Shown here: positions 51,261-60,600 of the stretch, piece after piece
Numbering within the stretch: the first letter of the stretch is position 1
Layout of the letters: each line of letters opens with the position of its first letter
Program-made: the position numbers and the translations under genes
DNA from: CAWIVH01 sp963839475
GTDB taxonomy: Bacteria; Acidobacteriota; UBA6911
Direction of reading: 5' to 3'
Assembly (NCBI GenBank): GCA_963839475.1
Contig: CAWIVH010000017.1
Span: 434,001-498,000 of the forward strand
Length of the DNA: 64,000 nt
Notes under the pieces: model-generated
Seen by the model: the letters and a program-made list of their open reading frames with translations, nothing else
What the model was told of the DNA's origin: nothing
Databases searched by the model: none

Positions 51261-51617
51261 CTAATCTTCCAGGCGCCCTCTCTCGTATTTACCCTGACAT
51301 TCAATGCAGTGTCTGGCCCATGGCACTGCCTCCAGCCGCTTCGGTTGAATGGGCTCTTCACAGTGAATACACTCACCATAACTCTGGGTATCGATCCTGT
51401 GGATGGCATCGTCGATCTGTTGCAGGATGGCGCGATCCCCGGAACTCTTCCCGAACAGGAACTCCTTGGTATAGGATTCCACCGCCATATCGGCCATATC
51501 CTGAGTATCGGGCTCTTTCTCCCGGCCGTAACCCTCCGTGCGTTGCACCATGTGGGTGAGGGACTCCCGCTTCCGAACCAGCAACTCCCTGAAGTATTCA
51601 AGCCTTTTAGCTTCCAT
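51261..51617 (-). CDS. DksA/TraR-type zinc-finger protein
   Basis: A 118-residue protein: an N-terminal coiled-coil (RLEYFRELLVRKRESLTHMV QRT) and a C-terminal C4 zinc finger (YGECIHCEEPIQPKRLEAVP, WARHCIECQ). DksA-like proteins bind RNA polymerase with or without ppGpp. The acidic pair at the coiled-coil tip of true DksA is not obvious here, so it is a family member of unknown target. GAGAGGC precedes the ATG. It begins 20 bases after rlmH ends. Confidence 0.88.
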   Translation of the reverse strand: MEAKRLEYFRELLVRKRESLTHMVQRTEGYGREKEPDTQDMADMAVESYTKEFLFGKSSGDRAILQQIDDAIHRIDTQSYGECIHCEEPIQPKRLEAVPWARHCIECQGKYERGRLED

Positions 51618-51637
51618 GATGATTGCCTCTCGCGCCG

Positions 51638-52108
51638 CTATTTATGATAGGGCAAATTGCGTAGGATACTGAAAGCGCGATATATCTGCTCCAACAATAA
51701 AACCCTGCACATTTCATGCGTCCAGGTCATCCTGCCGAGGGAGAGGCGGAGTTTTGCCCGGGCGATAATCTCGGGGCTCAGTCCTTGGGCTCCGCCGATG
51801 ACAAACTCTATTTCCCGCGTCGCCCTATTCAGCTCGGACTCAAACCAAGCCGCCAGATCGCGCGAGGAAAACTCCCGGCCCGATTCGTCCAGCGCAACGA
51901 TCAGACTGCCTTTGGATAACGCCTGCCCGAGACGGGCGGCCTCTTCCTCGATCCATTCATCCCGTGAAAGCTTTTTTCCTTTTGAAGCGTCACGGACTTC
52001 CACCATATCGCAGGCGACCAGATGCCGCGCGCGGGCAAGATAGTCGGCAGCGAGCGATGCCAACGCGGGATTTTTCGTTTTTCCGACCCAAAGAATCCTG
52101 ATTCGCAT
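51638..52108 (-). CDS. rlmH: 23S rRNA (pseudouridine-1915-N3)-methyltransferase
   Basis: Methylates pseudouridine 1915 in helix 69 of the large-subunit rRNA on assembled ribosomes. A 156-residue SPOUT enzyme: RILWVGKTKNPALASLAADY, VALDESGREFSSRDLAAWFE, EFVIGGAQGLSPEIIARAKL LSL (the knot) and GRMTWTHEMCRVLLLEQIYR AF. Typical length. It lies in a run of ribosome-related genes with rsfS and nadD on the same strand. Confidence 0.97.
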   Translation of the reverse strand: MRIRILWVGKTKNPALASLAADYLARARHLVACDMVEVRDASKGKKLSRDEWIEEEAARLGQALSKGSLIVALDESGREFSSRDLAAWFESELNRATREIEFVIGGAQGLSPEIIARAKLRLSLGRMTWTHEMCRVLLLEQIYRAFSILRNLPYHK

Positions 52109-52275
52109 GTCCAGGCTTGCGCTGCCGGTCAGCCGTCAAGGGTGACAATTTTATAGAAAGGGATAGTGCAATTCAACCCGACCGCTCGTTGGATTAATCC
52201 CGCCGCAGGTGCTCATCCTCGCGAAAACGGATGTGCAACGTCCGCGGCTCCGCCGTGCCTGCAAGCCCTACAAAT

Positions 52276-52680
52276 TCAAACATCCGCTCCGGCTTTCCTG
52301 CGGGTTTTCGGCGCGGCGGGCTTCCGCACGCGCGGGGTGAGAAGCTTCTTCACATCGAGCCTTTTGCCGTCCCGCCAGAGACGTTCGAGATCGTAATAGG
52401 CGCGGGCCTTCTTGGAAAAAATGTGAACCACAAGATCGTTGTAGTCCAGCAGCACCCACTCGCCGGTTCTGTAGCCCTCGATATGATTGGGTCGAACTCC
52501 ATTCTCCTTCATCTTTTTTTCGATCTCATCGGCAATGGCCTGAATCTGGCGGGATGATTCCCCGGAACAGAGGAGGAAGTAGCTGGCAAAAGAAGCAATC
52601 CCGGAGATATCCAGGACCAACAAATCGACTGCTTTCTTGTCATCGGCGGCCTTCAGTGCAATTTTTAATTCTTCTCGCAT
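52276..52680 (-). CDS. rsfS: Ribosomal silencing factor
   Basis: Binds ribosomal protein L14 and blocks subunit joining in stationary phase. A 134-residue protein: AADDKKAVDLLVLDISGIAS, FASYFLLCSGESSRQIQAIA, GYRTGEWVLLDYNDLVVHIF S and YYDLERLWRDGKRLDV. A basic, Ala/Pro-rich tail (RVRKPAAPKTRRKAG) extends it. The start overlaps the nadD stop by 16 bases, as is usual for this pair. Confidence 0.96.
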   Translation of the reverse strand: MREELKIALKAADDKKAVDLLVLDISGIASFASYFLLCSGESSRQIQAIADEIEKKMKENGVRPNHIEGYRTGEWVLLDYNDLVVHIFSKKARAYYDLERLWRDGKRLDVKKLLTPRVRKPAAPKTRRKAGADV

Positions 52681-53357
52681 CGCTCACCATAAAGATGAAG
52701 TTTCTGGATATATCGGGATATTTCAACCGGGACTAGGGCATCGATTGAAATTCCGGAAGCTATCATTTCCCGAATCCGGGATGAGGAAATGTCGGGGGCT
52801 CCGGCATCGATCAAAAAGATGCCGGGCAGGCTGGAATCCGATTCCCCCTCAGTCCGGCGTGCCAGGTGTTCGGGTTCCAATCCGCGAAGATCGTAAATGC
52901 GATGACGCAAACGCTCCGGGAAAGTCCGGGAGACATCCTTGGCATAGGCTCCGGGCCGGGCCACGAATACGAAATTGTAGGCATCAAGAAGCCTCTCGCT
53001 CTGATGCCAGCCTGCTACCTCCAGCAGTGAATCACCGCCCGCTATGAAGTAGAGATCCTTCCCTTTCCCTTCGCATCGTCTTGCGAGTTTTTCCATCGTG
53101 TGAAGGGAGAACGGACTCGCGGGATCTTCGAGCTCCACAAGTGAAGGGATAAAAGTAGTATCTCCGGAGGTCGCGAGCGCGACCATGGCATAGCGGTGGA
53201 TCAAGGGTGTCAAGCCATCCAGCGGTTTGTGCGGAGGCGTAGCCGCGACCACAAAATGAACCTCATGAAGCCCAAAAAGCGACCGCACCATCCCGGCAAG
53301 GTGCAAATGTCCCAGGTGTATGGGATTAAAAGTCCCACCGAAAACACCCAGTCTCAT
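52665..53357 (-). CDS. nadD: Nicotinate-nucleotide adenylyltransferase
   Basis: Makes nicotinate adenine dinucleotide in NAD synthesis. A 230-residue nucleotidyltransferase: MRLGVFGGTFNPIHLGHLHL with the HxGH motif, ATPPHKPLDGLTPLIHRYAM, FIAGGDSLLEVAGWHQSERL and PDISSSRIREMIASG, the ISSTxIR motif. The ATG at 53357 is chosen over the TTG at 53366. It overlaps rsfS by 16 bases and lies 70 bases downstream of obg. Confidence 0.96.
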   Translation of the reverse strand: MRLGVFGGTFNPIHLGHLHLAGMVRSLFGLHEVHFVVAATPPHKPLDGLTPLIHRYAMVALATSGDTTFIPSLVELEDPASPFSLHTMEKLARRCEGKGKDLYFIAGGDSLLEVAGWHQSERLLDAYNFVFVARPGAYAKDVSRTFPERLRHRIYDLRGLEPEHLARRTEGESDSSLPGIFLIDAGAPDISSSRIREMIASGISIDALVPVEISRYIQKLHLYGERCEKN

Positions 53358-53427
53358 TCGCCCCAATCCTTTTTCTCCTCCCTGATTTCCTCACTAGCCT
53401 ATATCAATCTCGACGGGGAATCCACAT

Positions 53428-54420
53428 CTACACGCCCAGCATGCCAGCGAGCACCTGGACAAGTTCCTGGATGCCGTCACCGGTGACACTGGAAACAGCA
53501 AGGAAAGGCAACCGTTGCCGGGTGCACATCGCCTTGAGACGGGAGAGCTTTTTCTTGTCATCCAGCGCGTCCATTTTGGCGGCAACCACGAGCTGCGTCC
53601 GTGACCCGAGATCTTCGTTGAACAAGGTCAACTCGCGCATGATGATTTTGTAATCTGCCAGGGGATCCCGTCCTGTGCCGGAAACATCGATCATGTGAAC
53701 CAGCACTTTGGTGCGTTCCACGTGTTTGAGAAAGAGATCACCCAGCCCATGTCCTTCGTGAGCTCCCTCAATCAGCCCCGGAATATCTGCAACGACAAAG
53801 CTGCGAGAATCCGAAAGACCGACAACACCGAGATGGGGCACCAGGGTGGTGAACGGATAATCGGCAATTTTGGGCCGTGCCGCGCTGATGCGTGAAATCA
53901 GGGTGGATTTCCCGACATTGGGGAATCCAATCAGCCCGACATCGGCGATCAGTTTCAAGCTCAGCGACAACTCCAATTCCTGCCCTTCCCTGCCAGGTTC
54001 TGCCCTTCGCGGCGCCTGGTTTGTGGATGTAGCAAATCGGGCATTGCCTCGCCCCCCTTTGCCCCCGGCGGCCACCATGATTCGCTGGCCGGGAGATGCA
54101 AAATCGACGATCAGTCCGCCATCCGGTTCTCTGAAAACCTGGGTCCCCGGGGGAACCAGAATGGTCAGAGCCTTCCCATCACGGCCATGCCGCTGTGATC
54201 CTTCTCCGTGTCGTCCGCGATCGGCGCGAAAGGACCGTTTGTACTGGAAATGCAGCAGAGTATTGACGCGGTCGGAACATTCAAGGTAAACATCGCCCCC
54301 TTTGCCTCCGTCGCCGCCGCTCGGCCCGCCGCGGGGCACGAACTTCTCGCGCCGGAAGGCCATACACCCGTTCCCGCCGTTGCCGGCTGCAACTCGGATT
54401 TTAGCTCGATCAATAAACAT
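53428..54420 (-). CDS. obg: Obg-family GTPase
   Basis: A ribosome-assembly GTPase linked to stress responses. A 330-residue protein: the Gly-rich Obg domain (RIRVAAGNGGNGCMAFR shortened here as KIRVAAGNGGNGCMAFRREK, GGPSGGDGGKGGDVYLEC, VAAGGKGGRGNARFATSTNQ), then the G domain with IGFPNVGKSTLISRIS (G1), ADIPGLIEGAHEGHGLG (G3) and AAKMDALD (G4). It lacks the long C-terminal OCT extension of some members. It follows rpmA, but a terminator separates the two. Confidence 0.96.
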   Translation of the reverse strand: MFIDRAKIRVAAGNGGNGCMAFRREKFVPRGGPSGGDGGKGGDVYLECSDRVNTLLHFQYKRSFRADRGRHGEGSQRHGRDGKALTILVPPGTQVFREPDGGLIVDFASPGQRIMVAAGGKGGRGNARFATSTNQAPRRAEPGREGQELELSLSLKLIADVGLIGFPNVGKSTLISRISAARPKIADYPFTTLVPHLGVVGLSDSRSFVVADIPGLIEGAHEGHGLGDLFLKHVERTKVLVHMIDVSGTGRDPLADYKIIMRELTLFNEDLGSRTQLVVAAKMDALDDKKKLSRLKAMCTRQRLPFLAVSSVTGDGIQELVQVLAGMLGV

Positions 54421-54554
54421 CTATTTGGACCCGGCGGGAAGGTATGGAGATAAGTGCTGTGTCAGATTCGGCAGGGTTCCCGGAAGCGGAATCAGTACCA
54501 CTGTCATCGCCAGCGAACTCCGGGCTGGATTCCAAGGCTCCCCTGTCCGCCGCC

Positions 54555-54588
54555 GAAAAAGAAAAGGGACCCCGGAAAGAGGTCCCTT
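54555..54588 (-). terminator. Intrinsic terminator after rpmA
   Basis: On the minus strand AAGGGACC (54588-54581), an 9-base loop, GGTCCCTT (54571-54564), then TTCTTTTTC. It lies 26 bases after the rpmA stop and would end the rplU-rpmA transcript before obg. Confidence 0.85.
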
Positions 54589-54613
54589 CAGAACTGGCAG
54601 AATGCCACATGTC

Positions 54614-54877
54614 TTAATTGGACGCTTCGGCAACCACGGACACATACTTTCCAAGACGCCCGCGGTCTCGAAAAACCACTTTGCCGTCGGCCTTGGCAAA
54701 CAGAGTGTGATCCTTGCCGACGCCGACATTGAGCCCTGGTTTGAAAGGTGTTCCTCGCTGCCGCACCAGGATCGTGCCGCCCAAAACCATCTGCCCTGAG
54801 AACCTCTTCACACCCAGCATTTTGGGCTGGCTGTCACGCCCGTTCCTGGAACTTCCAACACCCTTTTTATGTGCCAT
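54614..54877 (-). CDS. rpmA: Ribosomal protein bL27
   Basis: A large-subunit protein near the peptidyl-transferase centre. An 87-residue protein starting MAHKKGVGSSRNGRDSQPKM, then LGVKRFSGQMVLGGTILVRQ RGT and NVGVGKDHTLFAKADGKVVF. The N-terminus has no cleavable extension of the kind known in Firmicutes. It lies 47 bases after rplU and is followed by a strong terminator. Confidence 0.98.
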   Translation of the reverse strand: MAHKKGVGSSRNGRDSQPKMLGVKRFSGQMVLGGTILVRQRGTPFKPGLNVGVGKDHTLFAKADGKVVFRDRGRLGKYVSVVAEASN

Positions 54878-54924
54878 ACTTCCCCCGGATCATGCATCCC
54901 GTCCCCCGGAAGGGCCGGTTGAAA

Positions 54925-55236
54925 CTAAACGCTAATCTTGTCAATTCGAACCGCCGAGTACTGCTGGCGATGCCCGCGCGTACGGCGATACTGTTTCTTT
55001 TTCTTATATTTGAAAACCAGCACTTTCTCGCCCTGGCCGCTTTCCTGAACGACGCCCTTCACGCATGCGCCCTCGACAACGGGCTGGCCGATGAGGGTCT
55101 TATCCTCGGCTTTGACCAGCAGAACTTCCTTGAACTCGACTTCCGAACCGACCTGGACACCAAGCTCTTCCAGCTTAACGATTTCGCCTTCGGAAACCTT
55201 ATATTGCTTACCGCCACTTACGATGACAGCATACAC
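54925..55236 (-). CDS. rplU: Ribosomal protein bL21
   Basis: A large-subunit protein of 103 residues: MYAVIVSGGKQYKVSEGEIV, the middle VGSEVEFKEVLLVKAEDKT and the end HRQQYSAVRIDKI. The start is the GTG at 55236, because GAGGAGGTAG lies 6 bases upstream and the family begins MYAVI; longer starts would add an unrelated leader. It is cotranscribed with rpmA. Confidence 0.97.
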   Translation of the reverse strand: MYAVIVSGGKQYKVSEGEIVKLEELGVQVGSEVEFKEVLLVKAEDKTLIGQPVVEGACVKGVVQESGQGEKVLVFKYKKKKQYRRTRGHRQQYSAVRIDKISV

Positions 55237-55446
55237 GGCAACTACCTCCTCGGACAAAACCGCTATTTTTAACTCAAAATGGCCTTGAGGGCAAGATAAA
55301 TCGACCAGAAACTGATCCAAAGAACGGCAATAAGTCTACCATACAGGGCAAGAGGTATCAGCCTGCAGCTTCATTCCGGGCACAACCGAGTCGCCGATAC
55401 CCTGGCGGGGTTTGCCGAAGTTGGGATTTGAGGTCTAAACTCGAGT

Positions 55447-56877
55447 TCAAGAGCCGAAATCGGCACGGGACAGCGGAAGCCGTATTTCGAAGGTTGTTTC
55501 CGCCCCCGGAATGCTGGTGACATTGACCGTGCCCTGGTGGGCTTCAACGATCCAGCGCACAATGGAGAGACCCAGGCCTGCACCACCGCTGTTTCGCCCA
55601 CGCGAGGGATCGGCTCGGTACAGACGGTCAAAAATCCTGGGAAGATCTTTAGCCTCGATACCGATGCCGTGATCGCGCACCGAAATGACGGCAAATCCGG
55701 ATTGAACCTGGCCCAGGATTTCGATCAGTCCCCCGACACTGGAGTATTTGATGGCATTGTCCAACACATTGAGTATCGCCCGGCGAATCCAAAGCTTGTC
55801 GGCGACGACGGCGACGTCGGGCAATTCCCCGGAATCGATCCGAACATCCTTTTCCCTGCCCACCGGCTCCACCAACTCAATCAGTTCCAGCAAAAGCGGC
55901 CTGAGCCGGATTGGCCGCTTGTCCAGCACCCTGGTCCCCGCCTCCGCCTCCGCTAGAGTGAGCATATCGTTCACAACGCGCGTCAAGCGCTCGAGTTCCT
56001 CGAGATTGCTGACGAGAAGCGATCGCACTTCAGGCGGCAGGGTGGGGGATCGGAGGGCAATTTCGTTTTCACCCTGCATGATTGCGAGTGGCGTGCGCAA
56101 TTCATGCGCCGCATCGGTATTAAATTGACGCATGTGTCGAAACGACTGCTCCAGCCGCTTCACCATTGAATTAAAAGCATGGACCAATGCCTGAACCTCA
56201 CCTTCCCGCCTTTTTGTGTCAATCCCTTTGCCGAGGTTTTCAAAGGTAATATGTTCCGCCGCCCTCGCGATCTCTTGGAATGGCTTCAAGGCGCGCCCGG
56301 CGAAAAACCAGGCCACCATTGCGGAGACTGTGAGAATAGCGGGAACCGATAGAGCGTAAATGGTCCAGGTCTCCGATATCACCTCCTCGAGGGAATTCAT
56401 GGGTCGCGCGAGATGCAGGATATAGCCGGCTCCTTTTCCGCCGTCCATAGCGAGGCTGTAAAAACGGTAATTGATGCCATCGGGTCCGGTAGCTTGATTG
56501 TACCCGGACTTTTCGGCGAGGGCCGCGGTAATCCCGGGATGGGCTGTCATTTCGCGGATCAACAGATTGTCCGATCCGGTGGAAACGATCCTGCCGTTGG
56601 AGTCGGTCACCGCCGCGTGGAATTTAAGGCGGCGCCACCGGAGCAGTTCCGGCCCGGGAAGGTTGCGGCTGTCCCACTCGAAGGCTCCCGGCTGGGCGAT
56701 AAAATGTTCTGCAAGAAAAACTGCATCATCCTTCAGCGTGCGGTCAAAAGTCGCGCGCGCGCGATACGCAGCCGTCTGATAGCGGATCGATCCCAGGGCC
56801 GCCATCACAAATGCAATGGCAAGTCCCAGCATCAGGCTTAATTTGAAGCGCAAGGAGCTTCCCAAAAGGTTCTTCAT
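55447..56877 (-). CDS. Membrane sensor histidine kinase
   Basis: A 476-residue kinase: a first membrane helix (FKLSLMLGLAIAFVMAALGS), a periplasmic sensor of about 150 residues, a second helix (IYALSVPAILTVSAMVAWFF), HAMP, then HisKA with the phospho-acceptor His in HELRTPLAIMQGENEI, and HATPase_c with NVLDNAIKYSS (N box), DHGIGI (G1) and GGAGLGLSIV (G2). The ATG overlaps the response-regulator stop by four bases, so the two form an operon. The signal is unknown. Confidence 0.95.
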   Translation of the reverse strand: MKNLLGSSLRFKLSLMLGLAIAFVMAALGSIRYQTAAYRARATFDRTLKDDAVFLAEHFIAQPGAFEWDSRNLPGPELLRWRRLKFHAAVTDSNGRIVSTGSDNLLIREMTAHPGITAALAEKSGYNQATGPDGINYRFYSLAMDGGKGAGYILHLARPMNSLEEVISETWTIYALSVPAILTVSAMVAWFFAGRALKPFQEIARAAEHITFENLGKGIDTKRREGEVQALVHAFNSMVKRLEQSFRHMRQFNTDAAHELRTPLAIMQGENEIALRSPTLPPEVRSLLVSNLEELERLTRVVNDMLTLAEAEAGTRVLDKRPIRLRPLLLELIELVEPVGREKDVRIDSGELPDVAVVADKLWIRRAILNVLDNAIKYSSVGGLIEILGQVQSGFAVISVRDHGIGIEAKDLPRIFDRLYRADPSRGRNSGGAGLGLSIVRWIVEAHQGTVNVTSIPGAETTFEIRLPLSRADFGS

Positions 56878-57542
56878 TCGTGTAGCGAGTACCCGACTCC
56901 GCGCACCGTATGAATGAGAGGGGGGTCAAATCCGCGATCGATCTTGTTTCTGAGATAGTTGATGTAAACATCCACGACGTTCGTCAGGTTGTCGAAGCTG
57001 GCATCCCAGACTGTCTCGACGATCATTTTCCGGGTCACGATCTGGGACTTCTTTTTGAGCAGGTATTCCAGGAGTGCGAATTCTTTGTTGGAAAGCTCAA
57101 TCAGGCGACCGCCCCGGGTAACCTTGCGTTTCAGAGGATCGAGGACAAGATCAGAAGCGCGGAGTTCGGCCGTACCGAGTGCAGTACCCCGGCGCAACTG
57201 GACCTGCACGCGAGCGAGAAGTTCGGCGAAAGAAAATGGCTTGACGAGATAGTCGTCACAACCGAGGTTCAGGCCCTCAACGCGATCCTCTACCGCAACC
57301 CTTGCGGTCAAAGCAATGATTGGAAGTGCTGGCTTGCTTTTGCGGAACTCGGGAATCAGTTCCCACCCCGACTTTTTCGGCAACATGAGGTCCAGCAGAA
57401 TGAGGTCGTATTCACCGGTCGAAAATCTTTCCTGGCCCTGTTCACCGTCGACGGCGATATCGACCGTATAGCCTGATTGTTCCAGCCCCTTTTTCAGGAA
57501 GGCTGCAACTTTAGCCTCATCTTCAATTACCAGTATCTTCAT
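56874..57542 (-). CDS. OmpR/PhoB-family response regulator
   Basis: A 222-residue regulator. The receiver domain MKILVIEDEAKVAAFLKKGL has acidic EDE, the phospho-acceptor Asp in DLILLDLMLP and the Lys in LVKPFSFAEL. The winged-helix DNA-binding part has LSNKEFALLEYLLKKKSQIV, TRKMIVETVWDA and VVDVYINYLRNKIDRGFD, ending HTVRGVGYSLHE. The start at 57542 has GGAG 8 bases upstream. Cognate kinase gene overlaps its stop by four bases. Confidence 0.96.
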   Translation of the reverse strand: MKILVIEDEAKVAAFLKKGLEQSGYTVDIAVDGEQGQERFSTGEYDLILLDLMLPKKSGWELIPEFRKSKPALPIIALTARVAVEDRVEGLNLGCDDYLVKPFSFAELLARVQVQLRRGTALGTAELRASDLVLDPLKRKVTRGGRLIELSNKEFALLEYLLKKKSQIVTRKMIVETVWDASFDNLTNVVDVYINYLRNKIDRGFDPPLIHTVRGVGYSLHE

Positions 57543-57617
57543 AGACCCAGCTCCGCGGCAAGGGGTTGGTAGTTGGTTCATATTGTAGATCGAACCAGGG
57601 GTTTCTGTGTCAAGTTT

Positions 57618-60600
57618 TCACCGGAACCTTTTGCGGAAGCGAAAATCGATCCCGTATTCCCCATTTTCATTCCTGGTCCCCACAATAGAGAGATTCTTGT
57701 TCACATCGTATTCCACGATGACGATTTGCTCTTCGTTCGTGGAGAGATTTCTGGAAAAAGTGATGCTGAGATCCTTAGACACTCTTTCGTTGATGGTCAC
57801 GCGCGCCGTCGGATCGTTTTCGGCGCCCGCCAGAAAAGGATCGACACGGAAACTCTGTAAGCCGAAAATGCGCTGCATCCGTTTACCCAACGCGCCGGTC
57901 AGGCTTTCTGAAAGGATGCTGGCTGCGCTCAATCCCGTTATCTCGGCTTGCCTGCGCGAATTGACATCGGCAGGGTCTTTTTCCTTGCCGGTGGTCAAGA
58001 GGCTCAAAATTTCAACAGTCGAGAGCGGAGGATCCGAAGTGACATTGAACCGCATGTGGTCCATGTCGCCATTGACATCGAGCAGCATCCGGTAGCTGCG
58101 CACATCCGCTTCCGCCCGTACATTCAGCACGGGATTGATCCGATTGCGGTCGACAAAATCGGCAGAAGCGCGCACGATATCAAATCGGTTTCCCCTGAAA
58201 AAAATGGATCCTTCCGTGGCTTCAACTCTGCCGGTAAGTGAAGGGTAGGCGGGAGTGCCTCGCAACGTCAACCGCATGCCGCCCCTCAAACGAGTCAACT
58301 CGTTATCCACAAACAATCCCTCATCCGAGCGGATGCCGACATTGAGCCGCAAACCGACCAGAAACGGATCGGAGGTCAAAGGACCAGGCGCGGACGTGCT
58401 GCGGCTGGCGATCTGCTCCAGAAGATTGAACTCGCGCATGTAATCCGAGCGAAGAACTGCGATTTCGCCAGCCAGCACCTGTGAATCGGGGCCGCCGCGC
58501 AGCGTCAGATCGGCGTCGATCACCGAGCGGAAATCTTTCGGGTAAAGCAGCCTCGCCTTTCGTGCGGCAATCTGAAGGTTGATCCCGCGCAATTCGCCGT
58601 CTTGCTGCTCAAACGCTCCCGTGATGTGGAACGACCCCGAGGATATGGAACCCTGGATATTTTCCAGACGAACCAGATTGCGTGAAAACACGATATTGCC
58701 CTGCACACCGGTCATACGGAACGGCAGTTCGCCATAGTCCAGTCGCGAGACCTTGAGATCTGCTTGCCCGATCACCTGCGGATTTTTTAAAGCGCCGATC
58801 GCCCGCACACTCAGTCCGGCCGAACCGCTGACCTGAACTTTTTTTTCGACTTGGGCCAGCATTTTAAGGTTGAGCGTTCCGTCGAGCTTGAGATCGAGGC
58901 CCGGCTCCTGTCCCAGGGGTATGTCACCGCGCAACACGAGGCGTGTGCCGTCTCCTACAATGGTGGCATCGTCCTGGTCGATGTGGAGTTTCCGGTTCGC
59001 CGCTGTGAATTTTATCTTGCCGGCATTCGACAATTCATAATCATGAAACTTGATTCGAGCCCCATCCATTTCCCCGCGATACGTCAGCGACTCTGGCGAA
59101 GCGAGATCGCCTTTGATTTCAACCTTACCTTCGATTGCAGTGCTGAGATCCTTCAGATATGGAGGCAGATTCGCCGAAACCAGTTTCCGTGCGTTCCAGT
59201 CTTTCAGTTCCAGGATCACGCTTCCCGGATATGCCCCAGTGGCGGCAACAACTGCCTGAAGACGAAAACTTCCCAGGTCGGATCGGACATTCGCCTCACC
59301 CTTCACAACGTCGTCCTTCCAAAGGAGAGTACCCCGCCCGCGTCCCAGGTCCCAATCTGAATAGCGGAAGCCGTCAAGCTCCAGGCTGCCTTCCAGGCTG
59401 GGGTGATCGAACGATCCCTGGATGCGGCCTGAGGCCGATATCCTCCCATCCACATCCAGTTTGTTTGACTGAACGAAGGGGAAAGAGCGGATGGACAAAT
59501 CGGTCACGCCGATTTCCAGGTCCATTGACGGATCGTCCATTCGCACCTGGCCGCGCAGGTTCAGCTTCGCGGGGCCACTTACAAGAAAGGTATCCTCGAT
59601 GTTCAGAACGCCACGCATCAACCGAACGCGGCCGCCGAGACTGTCGAACTCCTGCCCGCGATAGGATCCCTTTTCAACGTTCACCTTTCCTTCGCAGGCC
59701 CATTCACCGCCGGAAAGGGAAAAGCTGCCGCTGCCGGAAAAAATCCCCTGTGCATTCATTTCACCCGCGATTCCGGCCTCTTTGAGAGAAGACAGGGGCA
59801 GCCGTCGCACATCGCCTTGAAATTGCAGGTCCGGCCATTGAGAATCATCAGGGGAAAGAGCGAGGTGGAAACTCCCCTTGGCGTTGGCATCACCCTTGCT
59901 GAGTTCCAGCGACTGAAGGTCAAGCTCGTTCCCATCCCAATAGGCGCGGGTCGACAGGGTGTCCAGGGCATAATTCCTCCATCGGCCGTTTTTGATCCGC
60001 ACGGCTCCCTGATAGGCCGTACCATCCGGGCCCATCATCACATCTCCGGACATCTCTATTTCACCGGAAATATCATTGAGATCAGGATACTTGCGCAGAG
60101 AGCGATCGAGCGAATCCGAGAAATTCCGCAAAAGTCCAAAGATCTCACCGATCTGACTCGAATGCAGGTCGACATGGAATCCGGCATTGCCGCTTGCGAT
60201 CGCCTGAACGCTGGAGCGATCGGAGTGGAGATCGGCGCTGGATAGAGCCCAGATTCCCCGATGTAAACCGAAAGCCACACTCCCTTTCAATTCGCAGCGC
60301 AATTCCGAACCTGGTCCCGGAGGCGGCGGATTATCCAGGACGATTTCGCTGCTCAGATACATGTCCGACTTACCCTGGCGCCAGAAAAGCCGCGCATTTC
60401 CATCCACCCGGTTCGCGTAAGCGATGCCGGGCATCTCCAGAATCCTGCCAACATCGCGCATGGAGACGGATTGGACGGCGATTTGGAATTGATGCGGCTT
60501 GGGGTCGGAGGGACGAAGGTGGAACGATGCTGCGGCACGAAATGGCCCGGAGTCGATGCGGCCTGCCACATCTTTCAGGTGAAGGACCCCATTTTCGAGC